A stretch of DNA of 35,773 bases from Methanothrix sp. (GCA_018052825.1 JAGPMN010000015.1:1-35773); one strand, 5' to 3'. Shown: positions 24,809-34,275, counted from the first letter of the stretch. Notes: a model not told the origin generated them from the letters alone. Translations and numbers: made by a program.

Positions 24809-25459
24809 ATGGAGACGATGGGAGATATCCTGGAGAGGGCTCGCGAGTTTGCCGGGAGAAGCTGCACCAAAGATGAGGCCTACAGGCTCTTCGGCTGGAC
24901 AGTTCGCGACATTTCAGCGAGAAGCGGCAAGAGCGACGAGAGCTATATCTACATAACCTTCGATAACAATTACACCATATTCATCAGATACTTCCTCAAT
25001 ATGGACCCCACTGAGACAGAGGACACCTGCGAGTTCACCCTCGGCTTGCTCACAGATCTGCGCTCGCGCATCAGATACGGTATCCATTACGCCGGCTACA
25101 TCCACGGACAGGGATACATCCGCCTGCGCATTGCCGATTCCAAGAATAGAATGCAGAAGATGGTCCTGGAGGAGTTTTACGTCCCGGCTCTAAAGAACAT
25201 CTACAAGCCCATCATCCTCAGGTTTCAGGGCTTTTTCACCCGCGACTTCTTCGGCGTAGAGGCGGATCATGCCCGAGGCGAGCTGTTCTATGCCCCGGTT
25301 CGCTACAGGAGCGAGCACAAATCGGCCAGCATCGGAGATGTCACGGGGCGGCTCGCCGAGCTGGACCTGCTCCTCAAAGAGCCCAGGATCAGGCATGCTC
25401 TGGCGGAGATCGACCTGCAGCTCTCCCTCCTGCCCACCGTGGTCTGGTCCGACCTCTAG
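24809..25459 (+). CDS. Hypothetical protein
   Basis: A 216-residue soluble protein that I do not recognise. It is rich in aromatic and charged residues, with YIYITFDNNYTIFIRYFLNM and YGIHYAGYIHGQGYIRLRI suggesting a beta-sheet core, and ends in amphipathic helices. No signal peptide or membrane span. No clear ribosome site precedes the ATG, while an AT-rich box (CATAATGTTTATCC, around 24770) lies about 35 bases upstream, so the transcript may be leaderless. It overlaps the end of the convergent TPR gene by four bases. Confidence 0.7.
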   Translation: METMGDILERAREFAGRSCTKDEAYRLFGWTVRDISARSGKSDESYIYITFDNNYTIFIRYFLNMDPTETEDTCEFTLGLLTDLRSRIRYGIHYAGYIHGQGYIRLRIADSKNRMQKMVLEEFYVPALKNIYKPIILRFQGFFTRDFFGVEADHARGELFYAPVRYRSEHKSASIGDVTGRLAELDLLLKEPRIRHALAEIDLQLSLLPTVVWSDL

Positions 25460-28400
25460 CCTCCTATCCGGCTCTGAAGGCAAAAAGGCATCTGCTCATC
25501 GCTCGCTGCCGGAAGCGCATCCGGTCGGGTCAGGCTGCAGAGCCCGTCCTCACCCGATTCGAGAAGATGCTCATGCCGGATGGCCAGCTCTGCCATCTCC
25601 CCGGCGCGCACGCAGTCGCCCTGAGCCGCGAATATTCTGCTCATATCCCGGTAGATGCAAACGACCTCATACATGGCTCCAATGCGGCTGGCTACAGCCA
25701 GAGCCTGCTGCTGCAGCCGCATTGCCCGAGGATAGTCCTTGATCTCTATAGCCAGCCTTCCCAAAAAGGCCAGGGACCTGCTCTCCTCATGGGGGCTTGC
25801 AGACAGACGCGCCTCATTGAGGGCTTTTTCGAAGCTGATCTCCGCCTCTTTATGCCGCCCCTCCTTTGCATAAAGCTCTCCTTTCGCCTGGAGAAGCTGA
25901 ATATGCAGCGTACGGCAATCGGTGCTGCTCATCAGCGACCCGCTGCGTTCCAGATAATAACTTCCCTCCTGCAGGCGTCCCAGCCCTATAAGAAACTGAG
26001 CTTTGGCCAGATAGGCCTCAGCCATTTCTGGAAGCGCTCCCAGATCCTCAAAGAGGCTGATGGAACGGGAGAGGTGATCCTCAGCCTCTGCTGCCCTGCC
26101 TGACTGGGAGAGCACACTCCCCAGACTCATCCAGACCGCAGCCATGCATGGAGCCGCCCCCAGCCCCTCGAATATGCTCAGGGCTTTCATGAAGAGCCTT
26201 TCCGCCCCGGCCAGGTCCCCGCGCTCTTTGTATACCTGTGCGGTGTTGAAGAGAACCTGCCCCTGATTGTAGACCTCGCCCGTGGCTGTGAAGAGCTGCA
26301 GGCTCTCCTGGTAGCATGAGACGGCTTCATCCCAGCGGCAGCGGTCGGCCAGGCCGCCGGCAAGGGCGGCGAGGACCTCAGCCTGTCCTGAGAGGTCTCC
26401 CTGAGCTTTCAGAGCGGAGAGCTGCTCGTAATAGCAGTCCAGGTCGCTGCCATCCCCCCTCCCAGCCATATCCATGCTTGCCTGCATCTCAGCCGCCGCC
26501 TCCCGCTCTCCCAGGCGCTTGAAGATCTCCAGTGCCCGGCTGAAGTGGTCCGCCGCCAGTGTGCGCTCGCCCCGCCGAAGATAGAAGCTTCCCAAATTGC
26601 CTAAAACCCGTGCCATCCCGGCCTGATCCTCCAGCCTCTCAAATAGCTCCAGGCTCTCCTGGAAGCACTCCAGCGCCGCAGTCCATTCGCCCAACTTGAG
26701 GTGCAGTCCAGCAATGTTGCTCAGAACCGAGGCCAGGCTCCTCTCATCGCTGCAGCTTCTGAAGGCCTGCAGGGCAGAGGAGTAGCTTTCCATTGCGCTC
26801 CTCCACTCGCCGTTCCGGTAGAAGAGGTTGGCCAGGTTATTCTCTGCCACGGCCAGGGAGGCGTCGTCCCCCAGGCCCTCCAGTATGGCCAGGCTCTGCC
26901 GGTAATTCGCGACGGCCTCATCCCATCTGCCTAAATCCGCCTGCAGGCCGGCAAGGGAGCAGAGCACAGAGGCCTGCCCTCCAGCGTCTCCTGCGCTTTT
27001 CAATGCCTCCAGCACCCGGCAATAGGCAGCTTCCGCCTCCTGTGCGAGCCCCAGATGCAGGCTAACCCCAACCAGCCCATCCAGCGCAGCCATCATGGCC
27101 AGCCTGTCCCGCACCTTCATCTGCATGGTAAGGCAGTCCTGATAGTGCTGCAAGGCCGAAGATAGATCGCCGCATGCAGAGACAGCCGCCGCAAGGCCGA
27201 GGAGCGCCTGCGCCTCCGCCCTGGAGTCACCCATGCGGGCAAACTCCTCCCTGCATCCCTCATACAGCTCTCTCGCCCTGTCGATCTCGCCATCCTGAAA
27301 GAGGGCTGCTGCCAGATTAAAGGAGGCGAGGGCCGTGCCGTGACCGTCGCCCTCAGCCCGCGCCGCATCAAGGCTCGATTTGTAGCACATGATCGCTGCC
27401 CTGCAGTCGCCCCAGTCTGAGTAGAGGTTTCCGAGGTTGCTTTGAGCTGCAGAGTAGCCGCGCAGATCTCCCAGCGCCTCATATTCTCGCGACGCCTGCT
27501 GGAAGTATTCGGATGCGGCCTTCCAATCCCCTTTGAGCTGCTGTATCCTCCCCAGGGAAAGACGCAGGCCGGCGCAGCCTCTCTCATCTCCCATCCCCTC
27601 CCTGGCGGCAAGGCTGTTACTCAGGTGCTCCTCTGCCAGGGCCAGCTCTCCCCGGCTCATGTAGATCAGGCCCAGATTGGACTCAGTCAGAGCGCAGCCC
27701 TGCCTGCTGACCTGCTCGCGAAAGATGGAGAGAGAGCGGCAGTAGCAGTTAAGTGCGGAATCCATGTCCCCCTGCAGGTGATACATATTTCCGAGGTTTG
27801 AGAGGGCTTCCGCTGCAGAGAGGCGGCTTCCGCTCTCCATGAACAGGTCCGCTGCCCTCTGGAAGCATTCGATTCCCTGCTGCCACTGGCGAAGGTCGCT
27901 ATAGATGAGGCCGATCAGGCTCAATGCTGCAGCCTGAGACGGAGAATCCCCCCGGATCTTCAATATCTCCTGCCCGCATTGCAGTGCCTCATCGAGCTTT
28001 CCATGCAGACGGAGAAGGCCGGCGAGCTGGGCCAGCAGATCCGGGGATGGATCGCCCGCCCGCCGCGTGAGATCTGCCGCCCGCCTCATGCGATCCTCCG
28101 CGCCCAGCAGGTCTCCCATCTCCTGCAAGCACTGGCCGACGCGCGCCAGCGCCTCCGCAGCCTGAGAAGGATGGGCATGCTCTATGCCTTTTTCATAGTA
28201 GTCAGCAGCCTCCTGAAATCGGCCCTGCTCGAAGAAGAGGTCGCCCAGAAGGCAGCTCATGCCTGCAGCATCTGTGCAGTCACCTGCGTCCAGCAGGTGC
28301 CGGCGGGCGGAGAGAAGGCAGCTCTCCGCCCGGGAGACTTTGCCGTAGCTTTTATGGATGGAGGCTAAAGCCGCAAGCGACCGGGCCATTCCCCTTCTGT

Positions 28401-29070
28401 CCTGCAGTCTCTCCCAATCTGCCAGGCTCTTTTCGTAGCACTCCTGAGCGCGGGAATGCTCCCCTTTGAGAAGGAGCAGGTCGCCGAGGCAGGAGAGCGA
28501 TCCGGCCCTTGCGGCTCTATCATCGACAAGACGCAATATGCGGAGATGGCATTGCTCGGCTTTGCCGAGATCTCCAAGCCTGCGGCATACATCTCCCAAA
28601 CTCTCCAGGATGGAGATGACCCCTGCCTTGTTCATCCCCTCATCCAGGGCCTCCAGAGCCATCTCATAGGAGCTGCAGGCTCTCTGCCAGTCTTCATCCT
28701 CACTGTACAGGTTGCCGAGAGCTGAGAGGGCCTTCGACCGTCCCTCATCATCTCCCTGCGTCCCGGCGACCTGTAAGCTCTTCTCAAAATACTGCTCGGC
28801 TGCATGGCGGTAGAAAAGCCCGGCTGCTACCCGCCCCAGATCAAGCCAGTCTCCGGCACTGCCACTGTCGGAGAGGTCGTCGGCCAGAGAGGCCAGAATC
28901 TTCTGCATCTGCTCCTCACCAGAGGAGAGCGATGCCTGGATGAGAGAGGATATAGGCTTTGCCGCCTCTCTGGAGAGGTCGCGCAGCCTCTCAGGCTGGC
29001 AGCCGTCCGGCCGGGAGAGTATATCGGCAAGCATGTGAAGCGATGAGGTGACACGCCATGCTTCGATCAT
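25456..29070 (-). CDS. Very large tetratricopeptide-repeat protein
   Basis: 1204 residues, composed almost entirely of TPR units of 34-40 residues from about residue 70 to the C-terminus, with recurring signatures such as ALSALGNLYSEDEDWQRACS and LGNLYSDWGDCRAAIMCYKS; roughly 25-28 units by eye. No enzymatic domain, signal peptide or membrane span is seen. Such superhelices serve as protein-interaction scaffolds. ATG at 29070 was chosen because AGGTGG lies five bases upstream; a TTG at 29091 is the longer option. The TTTTATATGGG near 29290 may be its TATA box, giving a long leader. Partners are unknown. Confidence 0.88.
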   Translation of the reverse strand: MIEAWRVTSSLHMLADILSRPDGCQPERLRDLSREAAKPISSLIQASLSSGEEQMQKILASLADDLSDSGSAGDWLDLGRVAAGLFYRHAAEQYFEKSLQVAGTQGDDEGRSKALSALGNLYSEDEDWQRACSSYEMALEALDEGMNKAGVISILESLGDVCRRLGDLGKAEQCHLRILRLVDDRAARAGSLSCLGDLLLLKGEHSRAQECYEKSLADWERLQDRRGMARSLAALASIHKSYGKVSRAESCLLSARRHLLDAGDCTDAAGMSCLLGDLFFEQGRFQEAADYYEKGIEHAHPSQAAEALARVGQCLQEMGDLLGAEDRMRRAADLTRRAGDPSPDLLAQLAGLLRLHGKLDEALQCGQEILKIRGDSPSQAAALSLIGLIYSDLRQWQQGIECFQRAADLFMESGSRLSAAEALSNLGNMYHLQGDMDSALNCYCRSLSIFREQVSRQGCALTESNLGLIYMSRGELALAEEHLSNSLAAREGMGDERGCAGLRLSLGRIQQLKGDWKAASEYFQQASREYEALGDLRGYSAAQSNLGNLYSDWGDCRAAIMCYKSSLDAARAEGDGHGTALASFNLAAALFQDGEIDRARELYEGCREEFARMGDSRAEAQALLGLAAAVSACGDLSSALQHYQDCLTMQMKVRDRLAMMAALDGLVGVSLHLGLAQEAEAAYCRVLEALKSAGDAGGQASVLCSLAGLQADLGRWDEAVANYRQSLAILEGLGDDASLAVAENNLANLFYRNGEWRSAMESYSSALQAFRSCSDERSLASVLSNIAGLHLKLGEWTAALECFQESLELFERLEDQAGMARVLGNLGSFYLRRGERTLAADHFSRALEIFKRLGEREAAAEMQASMDMAGRGDGSDLDCYYEQLSALKAQGDLSGQAEVLAALAGGLADRCRWDEAVSCYQESLQLFTATGEVYNQGQVLFNTAQVYKERGDLAGAERLFMKALSIFEGLGAAPCMAAVWMSLGSVLSQSGRAAEAEDHLSRSISLFEDLGALPEMAEAYLAKAQFLIGLGRLQEGSYYLERSGSLMSSTDCRTLHIQLLQAKGELYAKEGRHKEAEISFEKALNEARLSASPHEESRSLAFLGRLAIEIKDYPRAMRLQQQALAVASRIGAMYEVVCIYRDMSRIFAAQGDCVRAGEMAELAIRHEHLLESGEDGLCSLTRPDALPAASDEQMPFCLQSRIGG

Positions 29071-29458
29071 CTTGTCCACCTGTTGCAACAAAGATAGGAG
29101 AGATTATTTGAGATAAGTTTCAGCAGATCTTTGCACAAAAAGGAGGGAGAATTTAAGAAGATACGATTCCAGAGTGAAAGCCTCTCTATTTCACTGTCAA
29201 ACAGCAGACTCGATTCGGACCTCATCATACCCCACCACCGCCAAAATATACCCCAGCAGCCTATTCTCCGGGTATTAACTGTCATCCCATATAAAATCTC
29301 CTATTTCTTTCGATTGTATTTTGTATTACATTTTTTATTTTTAATTAAAAAGATTTACATTGCGGATATTATCATATTAAACATAGATGTTGTAATACCT
29401 GAAAAATTGTAATAATAATGGAATTTGATAAAATATTTGCTCCCTGAAAAGCACCCGG
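29071..29458. other. AT-rich intergenic island
   Basis: Base composition drops sharply to AT-rich around 29270-29450. It holds the probable promoter of the TPR gene (minus strand) near 29290 and the 3' end of the receiver gene. A 93-codon plus-strand frame (29131-29412) lacks a family and has codon use unlike a gene, so it is not called. Confidence 0.5.
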
Positions 29459-29824
29459 TCAGCCTTCGACTGCAGCCTTCAGATCATCCATATTCACAGG
29501 TTTGGATAGGAAGGAGTTCGCTCCTGCATCATAGCAGGTCTTTTCATAGATACTTGGATCGCAATCGGAGATTATGACTATTCTCGGCCCGCTGTGCCAG
29601 TGCTCTCTGATAATCCTTGTCGCTTCAATTCCATCCATCTCCGGCATTTGTATGTCCATGAGAACCACATCATAGGGCCATCTTATCATAGCATCAAGAG
29701 CCTCCTTGCCGTTGCATGCTAAATCCGCCCCCATGCCCATTTTGATGAGCATTTTCGAGATAACCGTTCGAATCAGCAGATCATCATCTGCAATTAAAAT
29801 TCTTCTTCCGTTATCCACTATCAT
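29459..29824 (-). CDS. Stand-alone response-regulator receiver domain (CheY-like)
   Basis: 121 residues, a complete receiver domain without an output domain. Acidic pocket Asp13/Asp14 in ADDD, phosphoacceptor Asp57 in LMDIQMPEMDG, Ser86 at the conserved Thr/Ser switch position and Lys108 in SKP are all present. It should be phosphorylated by a histidine kinase and act by protein contact. No kinase gene is in the window. GGGGAGG before the ATG at 29824 fixes the start. The gene is isolated between AT-rich stretches. Confidence 0.9.
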   Translation of the reverse strand: MIVDNGRRILIADDDLLIRTVISKMLIKMGMGADLACNGKEALDAMIRWPYDVVLMDIQMPEMDGIEATRIIREHWHSGPRIVIISDCDPSIYEKTCYDAGANSFLSKPVNMDDLKAAVEG

Positions 29825-30392
29825 CGAGCCTCCCCACTCAATATAACGAATCGAGTGAGTAACCATAAAATGCTTTACCCACCAGATAATTTTATTTCAG
29901 TGTAAGTAACTTAATTTGGGTTCATATAAAAACATTTCGGAGCCACTCAATTTAGCCGGACCGAATGAGAGGTTATTGCACACTTATTTTGAAAATAATT
30001 TAATATAATTTTGAAAAACGATAGCCCTTTACAAGCGAAATGAGCATCATAAGTTATGATCAATAGTACCTGCGCACAGGATTTGACGTTCTCGCGATGC
30101 TACTGCACAAATCGAGATGCTCCGCCTACTATGAAATCTGATTTTTAATTTTATAGATGTAATAATTTAGTGTTGCATCGCGAATTAAATGAGATGGCAA
30201 AATATAAAGCATTATTATTAATAGCATTTATTGTTGCTTGTCGATAACTGTTAAGATTAGTAAAGAAAGTATTTTAATAATTATTAAGTTGACCAAAGTA
30301 GATCTCACTTGCTTAATCTAAAATGTGTATATGTTGAATTCCACCAGCAAAAGATGTATGAACTGGGGGGGGGGGCGCGCCTCACATAAAGG
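29825..30392. other. Long AT-rich intergenic stretch
   Basis: About 570 bases without a supported gene. It contains the receiver gene's upstream region, several short frames without ribosome sites, and an uninterrupted run of 11 G at its right end. No tRNA or clear insertion sequence was recognised. Confidence 0.5.
30365..30375 (+). repeat. Homopolymer run of 11 G
   Basis: Eleven consecutive G lie 18 bases past the stop of the ferredoxin-NIL gene, followed by CGCGCC. Such a run stands out in an AT-rich spacer; it may be slippage-prone DNA or an assembly error. Confidence 0.8.
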
Positions 30393-30779
30393 CTATTTTA
30401 ATACAAGCTTCAATGCCCTTTGCGGACAGCCTATGACGCAAGCCCCGCATTGAATGCACCTTCCTGAGTCGGCCATCACCCGCCAGTCCTCGAAACGGAA
30501 TGTCCTGGTGGGGCAGATAGAGACGCATGCCCCGCAGTGAACGCACTCATTTTCATCCCTGACCACCGGGATCTCCAGAGGCACCACCCGGACTCCCCTC
30601 TTCTCAAAGGCCGCCTTCACCTCCGGGCACTTCTCAGCGGGAACCTCTAGGACTATCTCGCCGCTCACGGCGTCGATGCTTGCCCTCTCGATGTTCACCA
30701 GGGCCTCAGTCTCCAGTATTACCGAGGCTATCAGGGGATAGCGCACTATTCCCGGAGAGACGTGCAGCATGAGCTTCAT
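30393..30779 (-). CDS. NIL-domain 4Fe-4S ferredoxin of homocysteine synthesis (MA1822-like)
   Basis: 128 residues: an N-terminal NIL-type ligand-binding domain (about 1-75) and a two-cluster ferredoxin domain with CVHCGACVSICP and CIQCGACVIGCP. Its gene begins two bases after the stop of the DUF39-CBS gene. From work on MA1821/MA1822 in Methanosarcina, the pair is needed to make homocysteine from aspartate semialdehyde and sulfide; this protein probably supplies electrons. The assignment rests on domain order and gene pairing. Confidence 0.88.
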   Translation of the reverse strand: MKLMLHVSPGIVRYPLIASVILETEALVNIERASIDAVSGEIVLEVPAEKCPEVKAAFEKRGVRVVPLEIPVVRDENECVHCGACVSICPTRTFRFEDWRVMADSGRCIQCGACVIGCPQRALKLVLK

Positions 30780-30781
30780 CT

Positions 30782-32284
30782 CTACCGCCTCCGGGCCAGC
30801 AGCCGTGAGAGGTGATTGCTGGTTATCATTCCTATCACCTTGTTGTCCCTGTCAACCACAGGCATGGCAGATATGCTGTGCACATCAAATGTGCGGGCGG
30901 CAATCTCAATGGGCTCGTCAGCCCTGATGGAATAAACCCGCCGGGTCATGATCTCGCCGATGCAGGAGGGCTTTCCTCCGGCCACGGCTTTTGATATATC
31001 CCAGGTGGTGATGATGCCTATCAGCCGCCCGTCTTTGGAGATCACAGGCAGGTGATCAAAGCTGCCGCTCACAATCAGCCTGGCCGCCTCATCCACACCG
31101 ATATCCTCCCGGACTGTAACCACATCGCAGCTCATGACATCCCCCACGTTGGGAGACTCCTTTGTCTGCTTCATGGGCCGGGAGCTGCCAAGCCTGGAGA
31201 GCGGCTCGACAGGGCAGGTGATGGCAAACTCGCCCTTCTCCACCTGCTGCTTGAGCATCGCTGCCACCTCACGGGCCATGAGGAAGCTGGAGAGCGACGA
31301 TGTCGCCACCTCCTTTCCGGACAGCTCGATAATGCCGGACTTGAGATCCTCGTAGCTGACAGCCTTCAGGGAAGGCCTGTCCCGGCGGGGTATGCCGTAG
31401 TCCACTATGGGAACTGTGATGTCCCTGTCCCGCACGGCTGTGCTCCTGGCCAGCTTTTCATTCAGGATCGGTATGGGAATGCCTATTCCCAGGTAAAGGC
31501 TGGGGCCGTACTTGTGGAATGTGGCCGCCCGCAGAAAGCGGCTGCTCATCTTCTTCATATCGCCCGTTACCATGAGTGTGGAAAAGCCGCTCTGGGGATT
31601 GTGCTGAGTTCCGGTGCCCATGATGTAGCCCTGAGCGCCGGCCAGAAATATTCGCGTTCCCACGCCGATATAATCGAAATTTGGGTCGTTGGAGAGGGGA
31701 GAGAGGACTCCGGCTCCGCTGTAGTGAATATTGCCCACGCGGGGAAGGAGGGTGCCCATGTAGGTGTGCATGGTTCTGTCGGAGGTGTTTGTGGCTGCAT
31801 TGTAACGCTGATAGGCGTTTCTGGGATTGACCATGACAGCCTGGTTGAAGTCATCCAGGCGCAGGCAGGTCTCCAGCTCCGTCTGCGGATAGCAGTCCGT
31901 GCCTACGCCGAAGGCATCCACCTCGATCTGCTTCCCCGAGACCAGGTCCTCCATGACGTGGGCCCCGCCGTACTCAATGCCCCGGTCCTCGGAGGGCTGG
32001 GTGGCTCCAAGGAAGAGGTCGACGGCGGCGATGCCCCCGTAGGCCTCCACCCTGTTGAGAAACGCTCTGCCGATCTTTATAGGTGGATCGCTGTGGCCTA
32101 AATTGAGAAATACGCCTGATGAGCACATGGCTCCGAATGTACCTGTGGTTACTACATCCACCTCGCGCACGGCTTCAGCAGGGCCCAGCTCGTCCACAAT
32201 ATCGGGCATCTCCTCTGCAGTTACAACACGGGCGCTTCCATCGCGAATGCGTTCGTTGATCTCCGATAACGACTTCTCTTGCAC
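30782..32284 (-). CDS. Homocysteine biosynthesis protein, DUF39 (COG1900) plus CBS pair (MA1821-like)
   Basis: About 500 residues: a COG1900/DUF39 domain (about 5-370) with TTGTFGAMCSSG (Cys54) and GVGTDCYP (Cys131), then two CBS motifs (about 380-500). The MA1821 family uses conserved cysteines in sulfur transfer to aspartate semialdehyde; with the GTG start at 32284 the numbering fits the cysteines I recall for MA1821. That GTG follows GGAAGG by three bases; a TTG at 32305 gives seven more residues. The CBS pair may sense an adenine nucleotide or S-adenosylmethionine. It forms an operon with the ferredoxin-NIL gene. Confidence 0.88.
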   Translation of the reverse strand: MQEKSLSEINERIRDGSARVVTAEEMPDIVDELGPAEAVREVDVVTTGTFGAMCSSGVFLNLGHSDPPIKIGRAFLNRVEAYGGIAAVDLFLGATQPSEDRGIEYGGAHVMEDLVSGKQIEVDAFGVGTDCYPQTELETCLRLDDFNQAVMVNPRNAYQRYNAATNTSDRTMHTYMGTLLPRVGNIHYSGAGVLSPLSNDPNFDYIGVGTRIFLAGAQGYIMGTGTQHNPQSGFSTLMVTGDMKKMSSRFLRAATFHKYGPSLYLGIGIPIPILNEKLARSTAVRDRDITVPIVDYGIPRRDRPSLKAVSYEDLKSGIIELSGKEVATSSLSSFLMAREVAAMLKQQVEKGEFAITCPVEPLSRLGSSRPMKQTKESPNVGDVMSCDVVTVREDIGVDEAARLIVSGSFDHLPVISKDGRLIGIITTWDISKAVAGGKPSCIGEIMTRRVYSIRADEPIEIAARTFDVHSISAMPVVDRDNKVIGMITSNHLSRLLARRR

Positions 32285-32375
32285 GGGCCTTCCAAAGGTC
32301 GGCAATCCGATAAAAACCTATTGGCTTTTCCTGCCCAATAATGTTATCTTCCTTAACGCCCTGGATGGACAGGCT

Positions 32376-33878
32376 ATGCCGAAGACAGGGGGAAAGAGAA
32401 TTGTGCTCACCAGCGACTCCACCATGATGAGCAGCTATCACGGAGGTGTGATGCTGGGATTTGCCGCCATAATGCCCAAAGCGGCGCTTCCCGAAAGCAT
32501 ATTTCATAAACTCTTCTGCCCGCCCGTCCCAGCCGCAGAAGACGGCTCGGCTGTCATCGCACCCTGCGGCATGAGAAAGGTGGAGGCGGCACTTCTTGAG
32601 TCAGGGTTCTCCAGAGACGATGTAATGGTCGCCCATCCCCATCATCTGGAAAAGGCCATCGGCCCGGATACAAAGGTGGTGGGAATCACCCACGACGATC
32701 CCATGGGAAAGATAGCCGTGCGGGAGATCGAAGAGATCATAGGCAAGGGGGCGCCCTACAACCGTGCCAGCTTCCTGGAGCTCCTATCCCATCCGCTCAT
32801 CAAAAAGCACCGGCCTCATCTGGTTATAGGCGGAAACGGGGCCTGGGAACTGATGGGTGAGGATGTGGGCGTGGACCACATATACATCGGCGAAGGGGAG
32901 AGCGATTTTCCCGATGTCTGCAAGAAGATCATCGCAGGCGAGGCAGTGCCAGCCGTCATCCGGGGCAGAGCCGTTCCCGGCGACGCCATACCCATCAACC
33001 GGGGCGGGACCGTCGGCGGCATAGTGGAGATCGCCAGGGGCTGCTGGAGGGGGTGCGCCTTCTGCTCTCCTGCCATGCGAACCCTGCGCCACAGGCCACT
33101 GGAAAGGATTGTTGAGGATGTGCGTGTGAACCTGGCTGCAGGACAGAGGGATATCATACTGCACAGCGAGGACTTCTTCTCCTACTACTACAGCGGCGGC
33201 CAGCCCGATTCTGAGAGGATTCTGCAGTTGGTCAGGGCGGTAAAGGGCCTCGGCCCCAAGACCATCGACATCTCCCATCTGAGCCTGGCCTCGGTCCACC
33301 AAAATCCCGACCTCCTGCGCCGCGTCTCCGAGGCGGTAGGGGTGGGCGTGGACCAAAACCACATGTCAGCCTGGATCGGCATTGAGACCGGAAGCTGTCG
33401 AATACTGAAGATGCATATGCCCAGGAAGGCTCTGCCCGCTGAGATTGAAAGCTGGCCGGCTCTGGTGCGGGAGTGCTACAGCCTCTTCGAGGAGCAGTCA
33501 TGGCTTCCCGTAGCCAGCCTGGTTTTGGGACTGCCGGGCGAGACCCGGGAGGACGTCCTCAAGACCACAGAGCTGGTCGAGTCTCTCATGGACTACACCG
33601 GCCTCATGCTACCCCTCTTCTTCACCACCATCGCCGACACCCGCCTGGGAGGTGCGAAGGGGTTTGGGAAGACGGATGCCATGCCCGAGCACTGGCAGCT
33701 CGTGGGGCTGTGCCTCGACTACAACCTGCGCCATCTCAAGACCCTGCACCGATTCTACCGGGAGAGGATGACTGCCGGGCCGGCAGTTCACGCCGCCCTC
33801 AGGGGCGTTAACCTGCTAGCTGATTTGGTCCTGGCCAAATACATGAAGAGGATGAAAAGGGGCGAGCCGCCCAATTGA
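32376..33878 (+). CDS. Radical SAM protein with N-terminal B12-binding-like region
   Basis: About 500 residues. The N-terminal part (about 60-190) resembles the Rossmann-like domain of B12-dependent radical SAM enzymes (KVVGITHDDPMG, RPHLVIGGNGAWEL, YIGEGESDFPD), but the classic DxHxxG cobalamin motif is not apparent. The radical SAM cluster motif is ARGCWRGCAFCS (Cys223, Cys227, Cys230). LHSEDFFSYYYSGG and GIETGSCRILKMHMPRK are further conserved segments. The reaction is unknown; family members often methylate or rearrange unactivated carbons. ATG at 32376 is the best start, with only a weak ribosome site. It is divergent from the homocysteine pair. Confidence 0.85.
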   Translation: MPKTGGKRIVLTSDSTMMSSYHGGVMLGFAAIMPKAALPESIFHKLFCPPVPAAEDGSAVIAPCGMRKVEAALLESGFSRDDVMVAHPHHLEKAIGPDTKVVGITHDDPMGKIAVREIEEIIGKGAPYNRASFLELLSHPLIKKHRPHLVIGGNGAWELMGEDVGVDHIYIGEGESDFPDVCKKIIAGEAVPAVIRGRAVPGDAIPINRGGTVGGIVEIARGCWRGCAFCSPAMRTLRHRPLERIVEDVRVNLAAGQRDIILHSEDFFSYYYSGGQPDSERILQLVRAVKGLGPKTIDISHLSLASVHQNPDLLRRVSEAVGVGVDQNHMSAWIGIETGSCRILKMHMPRKALPAEIESWPALVRECYSLFEEQSWLPVASLVLGLPGETREDVLKTTELVESLMDYTGLMLPLFFTTIADTRLGGAKGFGKTDAMPEHWQLVGLCLDYNLRHLKTLHRFYRERMTAGPAVHAALRGVNLLADLVLAKYMKRMKRGEPPN

Positions 33879-33934
33879 AAAATATTGCGGCGAAGAGAAG
33901 GAGCAGGCCGCGGCACAAAGACGTATCCGTAAAA

Positions 33935-34237
33935 TTAGTAATTCTCCAGAACCGACTTGACCACGCCCTTATGGTCCCCTTTCAGGGAATAGACGTTATG
34001 GTCTCCGGAAACATCAATGCTCAGGATGCCCAGGCGAGTGTTCATGAGACCCACCATGGCCGATACTCCACGATAGCTGACTTCAAAACCCTCCTTCGCG
34101 AGGTAGGTGAAGACGTCCTCAGTGGTATAAGCCCCCTCGCTCAAAAACAACTTCAAGACAGCCTTCCTGATCCCTACTCCATCCCGCTTGAGATAATTTC
34201 TGAGCCTCTCCTGGATTCGTTCTTCAGCGCTCTCCAT
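33935..34237 (-). CDS. DUF2551 protein, winged-helix-like
   Basis: A 100-residue protein matching DUF2551, a small family mainly found in methanogens. GIRKAVLKLFLSEGAYTTED, VFTYLAKEGFEVSYRGVSAM and LGILSIDVSGDHNVYSLK read as a winged helix, so a DNA-binding or regulatory role is plausible but unproven. It follows the radical SAM gene at 34276-35322 by 38 bases on the same strand. Confidence 0.8.
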   Translation of the reverse strand: MESAEERIQERLRNYLKRDGVGIRKAVLKLFLSEGAYTTEDVFTYLAKEGFEVSYRGVSAMVGLMNTRLGILSIDVSGDHNVYSLKGDHKGVVKSVLENY

Positions 34238-34275
34238 CCGGCAAAACCACCGCCCTTCACCAATGAATTTAAGGA

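Noticed and set aside
29131..29412. Plus-strand 93-codon frame in the AT-rich gap
   Set aside because: Its composition follows the AT-rich DNA, it overlaps the likely promoter of the TPR gene, and no family or homology signal is seen.
30057..30146. 29-codon frame ending near 30146 with YCTNRDAPPTMKSDF
   Set aside because: Briefly considered as a transposase remnant, but no ribosome site and no recognisable family motif.
31052..32101. Plus-strand 349-codon frame opposite the DUF39-CBS gene
   Set aside because: Shadow of a well-identified gene, with no recognisable motif of its own.
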